Made by a program: the position numbers and the translations under genes. From Acidobacteriota bacterium (lineage in GTDB: Bacteria; Acidobacteriota; UBA4820; DSQY01), in contig JAKAJA010000066.1 in NCBI GenBank assembly GCA_021814085.1, positions 3,170-8,251 of the forward strand: DNA of 5,082 bases, given 5' to 3'. The notes under the pieces were generated by a model. The model made no database searches. It had not been told where the DNA came from and saw only the letters and a list, made by a program, of their open reading frames with translations. Positions 1 through 4,821 of the stretch are shown one piece after another (the first letter of the stretch is position 1; each line of letters starts with the position of its first letter).

Positions 1-1
1 C

Positions 2-1096
2 ATCGTCTCCTTCAACCTGAAGGCTTTCGAGTCCTTGGGCAAAGAACAAGGTAGCAACGCCCCCGTCAGCAAGCAGGCGGCCTTCGCTTACACCACGGCC
101 CTCAATCATCTTCTGAGCAAGGATTCCAAGCAGAAGACCCTCGTCGGGGACGCGACGGTGGTCTTCTGGGCCGAGAAGGCTGTGCCGATGGAATCGCTTC
201 TGGAAGACCTCTTCGGGGAACCGCCGAAGGACGACCCTGACCGTATGACCCAGGCCGTGCGGGCGCTCTATGAGGCTCCGGCAAGTGGCGATGCTTCGCT
301 CGGCGATAATAAGACGCGCTTCTTTGTGCTCGGCCTCTCACCCAATGGCCCCCGCCTCTCGGTGCGCTTCTGGGTCGTGACGACCGTGGGCGATCTGGCG
401 GCCAACATCCGCCTCCATTTCAATGACCTTCGAGTCGTTCATGGACCGAGGGAACCTGACACCCTGTCGGTCTTCAGGCTTCTAGTGAATCTTGCCTCCC
501 AAGGAAAAGCCGACAACATCCCTCCCAATCTGGCGGGCGAGGTCATGCGGAGCATCCTCGCAGGGACGCCCTACCCGCGGACCCTTCTGTCTTCCGCCGT
601 CGGCCGGAGCCGCGCCGAACAATCCAAAGACCACGGTCCCGTGCCCTACGCGCGGGCCGCCATTCTCAAGGCTTGCCTGAATCGGGAGATCCGGGCCGGA
701 CGAATCGAAGGAAAGGAGGTCACAGTGGGACTCGATCTGAGCAACGAAAATGTGGGCTACCGTTTGGGACGTCTTTTCGCCGTGCTGGAGAAAGCCCAGG
801 AGGAAGCAAACCCTGGCATAAACGCGACAATCCGCGACCGATACTACGGCGCCGCCTCTAGCACGCCCGCGAGCGTTTTCCCCACGCTCATGCGGCTGAA
901 GAACCACCATATCGCCAAGCTCGAAAACAGAGGCCGGGCGGTCAATCTCGAACGGCTCATCGGTGAGGTGGTAGACCCTGTCAAGGACTTTCTCCCCGTC
1001 CTATGCCTGCCCGACCAGGGCCGCTTTGCCCTCGGTTACTATCACCAACGGCAGAAGTTCTTTGAAAAAGCTGACAACTCTTCGAAAGGAGCGTGA
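2..1096 (+). CDS. cas8c: Cas8c (Csd1), type I-C Cascade large subunit, 5'-truncated by window edge
   Basis: Large subunit of the type I-C Cascade surveillance complex, which recognises the PAM and stabilises the R-loop on invading DNA. The reading frame is already open at base 2 and gives IVSFNLKAFESLGKEQGSNA, followed by PVSKQAAFAYTTALNHLLS, a block typical of the Csd1/Cas8c family. There are 364 residues here; the family usually runs to roughly 570-600, so about 200 N-terminal residues lie upstream. The TTG at 35 sits inside the conserved block and is not a credible start. The C-terminal part is rich in predicted helix and contains DRYYGAASSTPASVFPTL and HHIAKLE, as expected for the small-subunit-like domain. 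The stop TGA (1094-1096) is 1 nt before the cas7 ATG, so the genes are surely co-transcribed. No frameshift is visible. An internal start at 725 is listed separately. Family call is very secure from sequence plus neighbours. Confidence 0.95.
   Translation: MVSFNLKAFESLGKEQGSNAPVSKQAAFAYTTALNHLLSKDSKQKTLVGDATVVFWAEKAVPMESLLEDLFGEPPKDDPDRMTQAVRALYEAPASGDASLGDNKTRFFVLGLSPNGPRLSVRFWVVTTVGDLAANIRLHFNDLRVVHGPREPDTLSVFRLLVNLASQGKADNIPPNLAGEVMRSILAGTPYPRTLLSSAVGRSRAEQSKDHGPVPYARAAILKACLNREIRAGRIEGKEVTVGLDLSNENVGYRLGRLFAVLEKAQEEANPGINATIRDRYYGAASSTPASVFPTLMRLKNHHIAKLENRGRAVNLERLIGEVVDPVKDFLPVLCLPDQGRFALGYYHQRQKFFEKADNSSKGA
712..720 (+). promoter_or_regulatory. Internal ribosome binding site for Cas11c
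   Basis: AAAGGAGGT inside the cas8c coding sequence, 4 nt upstream of the in-frame GTG at 725. It encodes part of GKEV in Cas8c, where codons other than AAG-GAG-GTC were available, so its perfection is unlikely to be a by-product of the protein sequence alone. Confidence 0.8.
725..1096 (+). CDS. cas11c: Probable Cas11c small subunit, translated from an internal start within cas8c
   Basis: A GTG at 725 lies in the cas8c frame and is preceded by AAAGGAGGT (712-720), a full match to the anti-Shine-Dalgarno core, with 4 nt between the T and the GTG. The product would be 123 residues, beginning MGLDLSNENVGYRLGRLF and sharing the Cas8c C-terminus and stop. In characterised type I-C systems a small subunit of about 120 residues (Cas11c) is made by exactly this route, internal initiation in cas8c, and is needed for full Cascade assembly, where it lines the belly of the complex and contacts the non-target strand. 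Size, position and signal strength all agree with that. What is seen is the site and the frame; that it is used is inferred. It is the strongest ribosome binding site in the window, stronger than those of cas4 and cas2. Confidence 0.8.
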   Translation: MGLDLSNENVGYRLGRLFAVLEKAQEEANPGINATIRDRYYGAASSTPASVFPTLMRLKNHHIAKLENRGRAVNLERLIGEVVDPVKDFLPVLCLPDQGRFALGYYHQRQKFFEKADNSSKGA

Positions 1097-1097
1097 T

Positions 1098-2009
1098 ATG
1101 GCTGTCCAGAACCGGTACGACTTCGTTCTTCTCTTCGATGTGGCAGATGGCAACCCAAATGGAGACCCTGACGCCGGCAACCTGCCGCGCCTCGATGCCG
1201 AGACGGGCCACGGCATCACAACCGATGTGTGCCTCAAGAGGAAGATCCGCAACTACGTTCTAATCACTAACGCGGGAAAGGAAGGCTACGAAATCTTCGT
1301 TAAGGAAAAGGCCATACTCAACCAGGCTATCGCAGGCGCCTATACGGCTCTTGGCATTGACCTAGAAAAGGAACCCTCCGACGCGAAGGACGGCAAGAAG
1401 CGGAATAGCAAAGGTGAAGCGCAAGGCGGCGAAGTGGAGAAGGGCAGAGCGCAGATGTGTCGGACTTTTTTCGACATCCGCACCTTCGGAGCCGTCATGT
1501 CCACTGGTGCCAATGCCGGCCAGGTTCGCGGCCCGGTGCAGCTTACTTTCGGCCGCTCCGTGGACCCAATCGTCGCCCTGGAACACTCCATCACGCGCAT
1601 GGCGGTTGCGACCGAAGCTGAGGCGGAGAAGCAAGGCGGCGATAACCGGACGATGGGCCGCAAGCACACCGTCCCCTACGGCCTCTACCGCGCCCACGGC
1701 TTCGTCTCCGCCCACCTCGCCGAACAGACGGGTTTCTCGGATGAGGACTTAAAGCTGTTCTGGGGTGCCTTGGTCAGCATGTTCGAGCACGATCGGTCCG
1801 CCGCGCGCGGCGAGATGACCACGCGGGGCCTGTACGTCTTTAAGCACGAAGGAAAGCTCGGCAACGCCCCGGCGCACAAGCTCTTCGACCGCATCGAAGT
1901 TCGAAAGAAGAACGACGGGCGCCCACCCCGCTCCTTCGGCGACTACGAAGTTAAGGTGGACGACGCGGGCCTTCCCGCCGGAGTCACCTTGACGAAGGTC
2001 GTGGGCTAG
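1098..2009 (+). CDS. cas7: Cas7 (Csd2), type I-C Cascade backbone subunit
   Basis: Backbone protein of type I-C Cascade; several copies polymerise along the crRNA spacer and present it for target pairing. The 303-residue product is close to the usual Csd2 length of about 290. Diagnostic blocks are RYDFVLLFDVADGNPNGDPD (6-25), TDVCLKRKIRNYV (42-54), FGAVMSTGANAGQVRGPVQL (130-149) and NAPAHKLFDRIEVR (256-269), the RAMP-fold features of this family. A lysine- and glutamate-rich stretch at about 90-118 is probably a flexible loop. The ATG at 1098 is chosen because AAAGGAG (1085-1091) sits 6 nt before it and the family block begins immediately; the frame is open further upstream, but only within cas8c. 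It follows cas8c by 1 nt and precedes cas4 by 3 nt. Identification is secure. Confidence 0.97.
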   Translation: MAVQNRYDFVLLFDVADGNPNGDPDAGNLPRLDAETGHGITTDVCLKRKIRNYVLITNAGKEGYEIFVKEKAILNQAIAGAYTALGIDLEKEPSDAKDGKKRNSKGEAQGGEVEKGRAQMCRTFFDIRTFGAVMSTGANAGQVRGPVQLTFGRSVDPIVALEHSITRMAVATEAEAEKQGGDNRTMGRKHTVPYGLYRAHGFVSAHLAEQTGFSDEDLKLFWGALVSMFEHDRSAARGEMTTRGLYVFKHEGKLGNAPAHKLFDRIEVRKKNDGRPPRSFGDYEVKVDDAGLPAGVTLTKVVG

Positions 2010-2012
2010 CCC

Positions 2013-2780
2013 GTGGGTGGTAACGCCGTTCAGGGCGAAGAGGAAGGCCGTCCCTTCTCGGAGGACGACTACGTGCCTCTCTCCGCCCTGGAGCACTATG
2101 CCTACTGCCCGCGGCAGTGTGCGCTGATTCACGTGGAGCAGGTCTTCGACGAGAACGTCTTTACGCTCCGCGGGCGGGCGGTGCACGAACACGTGGACGA
2201 GCCGGGGACCACGGAGGAGGAGGGCGTCTGCGTCGCGCGCGCCCTTCCCCTCTGGTCTCGCCAGTACGGGCTGACGGGCAAAGCGGATGTTGTCGAGTTC
2301 CGCAACGGCGTGCCTTACCCTGTGGACTACAAGCACGGCCCCAAGCGGGCCAAGGCGCACGACGACCTACAGCTTTGCGGGCAAGCCCTGTGCCTGGAAG
2401 AGATGTTGGGGGTTCCAGTGTCGGCCGGTGCTATCTACCATTTCAGGTCGCGAAGACGACGAGAGGTGCTCTTCACGGAGGCGCTTCGGGAGAAGACACT
2501 CGAGACGGTGAAGGACGTGCGCGCCATGCTTCAGGAAAAGCGTCTCCCCCCTGCGCCCAATGACGACCGCTGTCCGAACTGCTCGCTGTTTGAAGCGTGC
2601 ATGCCGGCATTGGCAGAGCGATCACGGGTCCGCCGCGCGGTTCGCCACCTTTTCGAGGTCCCGGTAGACGGTGCTCCGGTGCCCTACTCTCACCACAAGG
2701 ATAAGGACCTCTTGGGGTTCGATCGTATAGAGGACGCGGTAGTCGCCGATCCGAAACCGCCAAAGGGGGACCCGGGATGA
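2013..2780 (+). CDS. cas4: Cas4, RecB-like Fe-S nuclease of spacer acquisition, with an atypical C-terminal extension
   Basis: Cas4 works with Cas1-Cas2 to trim prespacers and check the PAM before integration. Visible hallmarks: YCPRQC (Cys32, Cys36) and CPNCSLFEAC (Cys187, Cys190, Cys196), supplying the four-cysteine iron-sulfur cluster; His58 in GRAVHEHVD; Asp92 in GKADVVEF; Asp105 and Lys107 in PVDYKHG; Gln120 in QLCGQALCLEEM. These are the RecB-family nuclease motifs in order, so the enzyme looks catalytically intact. The GTG at 2013 lacks a clear ribosome binding site and follows the cas7 stop by 3 nt, so translational coupling is likely. Family members usually end shortly after the last cysteine; here about 57 more residues follow (199-255), and nearly all of them (from base 2622 on) are antisense to the toxin gene on the other strand. 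That tail is basic and of low apparent order, and is probably an accident of the toxin-antitoxin insertion. Confidence 0.95.
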   Translation: MGGNAVQGEEEGRPFSEDDYVPLSALEHYAYCPRQCALIHVEQVFDENVFTLRGRAVHEHVDEPGTTEEEGVCVARALPLWSRQYGLTGKADVVEFRNGVPYPVDYKHGPKRAKAHDDLQLCGQALCLEEMLGVPVSAGAIYHFRSRRRREVLFTEALREKTLETVKDVRAMLQEKRLPPAPNDDRCPNCSLFEACMPALAERSRVRRAVRHLFEVPVDGAPVPYSHHKDKDLLGFDRIEDAVVADPKPPKGDPG

Positions 2781-2921
2781 CCCTGCGAGGCGCGTTCCTG
2801 AGTAGGGATCGGGGGCCAGCTTGGAGAGAACCGCCCCGCCTACCCTTTCCGCCGCCGCCCGTCCAAGGCGGGCGAGTTCTTTCTTCGTCCTCGGGTCCCA
2901 GCGGACCCTCCAGGCAGTCAT
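2622..2921 (-). CDS. RelE/ParE-superfamily toxin
   Basis: A 99-residue product with the pattern of the RelE/ParE toxin fold: N-terminal strand AWRVRWDPRTKKELARL (3-19), helical RAAAERVGGAVLSKL, the central core WRFRIGDYRVLYTI (54-67), and the C-terminal block VLILVVRVGHRSTVYRDL (72-89). The WR.RIGDYRV and VGHR..VYR signatures are typical of RelE-type ribosome-dependent mRNA interferases; ParE-type gyrase poisons share the fold, so activity cannot be fixed from sequence. The basic residues (Arg55, Arg57, Arg62, His81, Arg82) and Tyr86 that such toxins use are present, so it looks intact. The ATG (2921-2919) overlaps the antitoxin stop as TAATG and has no strong ribosome binding site of its own, so translation is probably coupled. 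Its last 159 bp overlap the 3' end of cas4 on the other strand. Length is slightly above the usual 85-95. Confidence 0.9.
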   Translation of the reverse strand: MTAWRVRWDPRTKKELARLGRAAAERVGGAVLSKLAPDPYSGTRLAGSSRVPLWRFRIGDYRVLYTIEPQEVLILVVRVGHRSTVYRDLEKVANRAADP

Positions 2922-3202
2922 TATCGAGCGCGGCTCGTTCCGGGCGCCTTCGCGGGCGTTTTTCTATCGGTCGGATTCGCCTTCTTCTGTGGCCCGTCCC
3001 AGCCCAAAGCCTTCCACATTTCCCCGGTCGTCAGCGGCTTCTCCCTCTTCTCGAGGCGGGCCATGGCGATCAGAACATCTTCCTTCTCGGCCAGGTACTC
3101 TGCGATAGCCTCTTTGACATAGTAGCTCTTCGTACGGTGCGTCTCTCGCGCCAAGCGGTCGAGCTTCTGCTCCGTTTCTTTGTCCAGTCTTACGCCCAGC
3201 AT
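2921..3202 (-). CDS. Ribbon-helix-helix (RelB/ParD/CopG-like) antitoxin
   Basis: A 93-residue antitoxin that should bind and neutralise the adjacent toxin and repress its own promoter. Residues 1-45 read as a ribbon-helix-helix domain: beta strand MLGVRL, helix KETEQKLDRLARETHR, turn TKSYY, helix VKEAIAEYLAEKED. The segment LIAMARLEKREKPLTTGEMW (44-63) matches the toxin-binding part of RelB-like antitoxins. The tail from about 72 to 93 is basic and rich in Lys, Pro, Thr and Arg (KKANPTDRKTPAKAPG), longer than in the usual 75-85 residue relatives. The ATG at 3202 is chosen because GGAGGG (3214-3209) lies 6 nt upstream and because the domain starts there; a longer in-frame start at 3325 would run through the promoter and operator. 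It is first in the two-gene operon, the usual antitoxin-toxin order. Confidence 0.9.
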   Translation of the reverse strand: MLGVRLDKETEQKLDRLARETHRTKSYYVKEAIAEYLAEKEDVLIAMARLEKREKPLTTGEMWKALGWDGPQKKANPTDRKTPAKAPGTSRAR

Positions 3203-3216
3203 GGTGTGCCCTCCGT

Positions 3217-3241
3217 GTTGTACATGTATAACGTGTATAAC
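3217..3241. promoter_or_regulatory. Likely antitoxin operator: near-perfect palindrome plus tandem 9-bp repeat
   Basis: An AT-rich island in GC-rich surroundings. Bases 3217-3232 read GTTGTACATGTATAAC, a 16-bp palindrome with one mismatched pair. Overlapping it, ATGTATAAC (3224-3232) and GTGTATAAC (3233-3241) form a tandem 9-bp direct repeat differing at one base. Ribbon-helix-helix dimers bind such short paired sites cooperatively. It covers the -10 box of the antitoxin promoter. On the + strand the same element carries two TATAAC hexamers that could serve as a -10 for cas1. Confidence 0.6.
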
Positions 3242-3253
3242 AGAGGAAGTCAA
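3218..3253 (-). promoter_or_regulatory. Sigma70-like promoter of the antitoxin-toxin operon
   Basis: On the minus strand, a -35 box TTGACT (3253-3248) and a -10 box TATACA (3230-3225) are separated by exactly 17 nt. Start of transcription would fall near 3218, giving a 5' leader of about 15 nt that contains the GGAGGG ribosome binding site. The -10 lies within the operator repeats, as expected for an autoregulated toxin-antitoxin operon. Confidence 0.7.
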
Positions 3254-3312
3254 GGGGGCGAGGCGGACCTCCACGGGGCGATGGCCGCCGCTTTCCCCGG
3301 AGGGGTATAGCC

Positions 3313-4344
3313 ATGGAACAGGCATTGAACACGCTCTTCGTGATGACGCAGAACGCCTATGTCCATCTGGACCACGAGACGGTCAAGGTGGAGGTGGAGC
3401 GCGAGCTGAAGCTTCAGGTGCCCCTGCACCATCTTGGGGCGGTGACCCTCTTCGGCAATGTCATGGTCAGCCCGGGGCTGCTCGGCAAATGTGCCGAGGA
3501 TGGACGCGCGGTGACCTGGCTCGACCGGAACGGCCATTTCCAGGGGCGGCTCGAAGGGCCCGTTTCGGGGAATGTCCTCCTGCGGAAGGCCCAGTGGGAG
3601 GCGGTCTTCGCGGAAGCGGCCCGCCTCTCCATCGCCAGGAACATGGTGGCGGGCAAGATCCAAAATGCCCGCGGGAGCCTGCTGCGCAGCGCGCGTGAGG
3701 CTGATGCGGAGGAAGACAGGCAGGCCTTGCACAGGACCGCGGAATCCCTTGGGGCGATACTGTTACGCCTGCCCGTGGCCGACAACCTCGATGTTCTTCG
3801 GGGGATGGAGGGTGACGCCGCCGAGTCTTACTTCTCGGTCTTCACCATGATGGTGCGGGGCGACCGGGAGACGTTCCTCTACGCGGGAAGGTCCCGCAGG
3901 CCGCCCCGTGACCCGGTCAACGCGCTCCTCTCATTCCTCTATGCGCTGCTTCTCTCGGACTGCCTCGGTGCCTTGCAGGGTGTCGGGCTCGACCCGCAGG
4001 CGGGATTCCTCCACGCGCTGCGGCCGGGGCGTCCGGCGTTGGGGCTGGACCTGATGGAGGAGTTCCGTCCCATCCTTGCCGACCGGCTGGCGCTCTCTCT
4101 CATCAACCGGAAGCAGGTTACCCGCGACGGGTTCGACTTCCGCGAAGGGGGTGCTGTGCTCCTGAATGAGAAGGGGCGCAAGGCCGTGGTGGTGGCCTAT
4201 CAGGAACGGAAGAAAGAGACTTTGACTCATCCCATGCTCGATCAGAAGGTGTCCCTGGGGCTTATTCCGCACATCCAAGCTCGTCTACTAGCGCGGGTCC
4301 TGCGTGGCGACCTGGAAGGGTATCCGCCCTTCCTCTACAAGTGA
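3313..4344 (+). CDS. cas1: Cas1, CRISPR adaptation integrase (type I-C)
   Basis: Metal-dependent integrase that, as a complex with Cas2, inserts prespacers at the leader-repeat junction. The 343-residue protein has the N-terminal beta-rich domain (HLGAVTLFGNVMVSPGLLGK, 40-59) and the C-terminal helical catalytic domain. Metal-binding residues are visible: Glu166 in RGMEGDAAESYF, His234 in GFLHALRPGRPAL, and Asp246 with Glu249 in LGLDLMEEFRP. The length matches type I-C Cas1. The ATG at 3313 has GGAGGGG (3299-3305) 7 nt upstream, and the family block NTLFVMTQNAYVHLDHETV follows at once. cas2 starts 7 nt after the stop. The gap of 532 bp from cas4, normally close to zero, is filled by the opposing toxin-antitoxin operon, so cas1-cas2 may need their own promoter or read-through from cas4. 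Confidence 0.97.
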   Translation: MEQALNTLFVMTQNAYVHLDHETVKVEVERELKLQVPLHHLGAVTLFGNVMVSPGLLGKCAEDGRAVTWLDRNGHFQGRLEGPVSGNVLLRKAQWEAVFAEAARLSIARNMVAGKIQNARGSLLRSAREADAEEDRQALHRTAESLGAILLRLPVADNLDVLRGMEGDAAESYFSVFTMMVRGDRETFLYAGRSRRPPRDPVNALLSFLYALLLSDCLGALQGVGLDPQAGFLHALRPGRPALGLDLMEEFRPILADRLALSLINRKQVTRDGFDFREGGAVLLNEKGRKAVVVAYQERKKETLTHPMLDQKVSLGLIPHIQARLLARVLRGDLEGYPPFLYK

Positions 4345-4351
4345 GGCGACG

Positions 4352-4642
4352 ATGCACCTTCTTGTGACCTACGACGTGACCACCGAGACCGCTGCGGGCC
4401 GCAGACGCCTTCGCAAGGTGTGCCAAGGCTGCAAGAACTATGGGCAGCGCGTCCAGAAGTCGGTGTTCGAGTGCGATGTGGATGAGGTGGAGCGGGAGCG
4501 GATGATACAGGCGCTCACGAAGATCATAGACCTCAAGGAGGACAGTCTGCGGATTTACCGCCTGATGGAGCCCACGGGCCAACACATCACCGTCTACGGT
4601 TGGAGCACCAAAATCAACTTCGAGGACCCCTTGATCGCCTAG
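4352..4642 (+). CDS. cas2: Cas2, CRISPR adaptation protein (type I-C)
   Basis: Small ferredoxin-fold protein whose dimer bridges two Cas1 dimers and sets spacer length. The 96-residue product starts MHLLVTYDVTTETAAGRRRL, with the family Asp8 at the end of strand 1. QRVQKSVFECDVD (32-44) and DSLRIYRL (64-71) are the characteristic type I-C Cas2 blocks. The C-terminus HITVYGWSTKINFEDPLIA fits the strand that docks on Cas1. The ATG at 4352 is preceded by GAGG (4343-4346, overlapping the cas1 stop) with 5 nt spacing; an earlier in-frame start at 4304 lies within cas1 and adds residues foreign to the family. It is the last cas gene, 179 bp before the first repeat. Confidence 0.96.
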   Translation: MHLLVTYDVTTETAAGRRRLRKVCQGCKNYGQRVQKSVFECDVDEVERERMIQALTKIIDLKEDSLRIYRLMEPTGQHITVYGWSTKINFEDPLIA

Positions 4643-4682
4643 CGCGAACCCGGAGCGGGCCGATAACGCCGGTAGGTTCGCG
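4643..4682 (+). repeat. Inverted repeat CGCGAACC / GGTTCGCG directly after cas2
   Basis: Perfect 8-bp arms at 4643-4650 and 4675-4682 around a 24-nt loop; the arms can be extended by CGG/CCG with a 3-nt bulge. There is no T-tract after it, so it is not a standard intrinsic terminator. From memory, similar GCGAACC/GGTTCGC elements stand at this place in other type I-C loci, which suggests a conserved leader element. Confidence 0.6.
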
Positions 4683-4821
4683 GAGTGTCCCATATGAAGA
4701 GGAACAAGGCCCTTTCGAGCCTCGCAGTGCGGGAGAGTGGACAGCGCCCCAAGTTAGCGGGGGATGGTTCGCGCTGGGTGACCCCGAAAGGCCTGTAAAA
4801 CCGGCGCTTGTGAATGCCGCC
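4643..4821 (+). promoter_or_regulatory. CRISPR leader with three copies of an 8-bp GGTTCGCG motif
   Basis: The 179 bp between the cas2 stop and the first repeat hold no credible gene. As the leader it should contain the array promoter and the signals that direct Cas1-Cas2 to repeat 1. The motif CGCGAACC begins immediately after the cas2 stop (4643-4650), its inverse GGTTCGCG follows at 4675-4682, and another GGTTCGCG stands at 4766-4773, 48 bp before repeat 1. The first two could form an 8-bp stem in RNA. I saw no convincing -35/-10 pair; GGCCTGTAAAACC (4790-4802) is the most AT-rich part near the array. Leader role is inferred from position next to cas2 and identical downstream repeats. Confidence 0.8.

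Noticed and set aside
1..11. 11-base identity between the window's first bases (CATCGTCTCCT) and spacer 3, and a 10-base identity (CGAGGTCCCG) between cas4 near 2654 and spacer 2, hinting at self-targeting
   Set aside because: Such short matches are expected by chance when three spacers are compared with about 10 kb of both strands. The second does not extend, and the first stops at once on its right side; its left side is beyond the window and cannot be checked.
35..37. TTG as the start of cas8c
   Set aside because: The conserved family sequence continues in frame to the first bases of the window, so the true start is upstream.
1749..2360. 203-codon open frame on the minus strand across the cas7-cas4 junction
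   Set aside because: It is antisense to two well-conserved cas genes, has no recognisable domain or ribosome binding site, and is the kind of frame GC-rich codon use produces.
3295..3305. CCCC-GGA-GGGG hairpin that could mask the cas1 ribosome binding site
   Set aside because: A 4-bp stem with a 3-nt loop is marginal and common in GC-rich sequence; no further pairing supports it.
2777..3310. 177-codon + strand frame starting at an ATGA overlap with the cas4 stop
   Set aside because: It runs antisense through the toxin and antitoxin genes and its Ser/Arg/Leu/Pro-rich product resembles no protein family; the minus-strand genes explain the region.
3203..3325. Upstream extension of the antitoxin to an ATG at 3325
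   Set aside because: The extra 41 residues would be encoded by the promoter, the operator and the start of cas1; the ATG at 3202 has a good ribosome binding site and matches the domain start.
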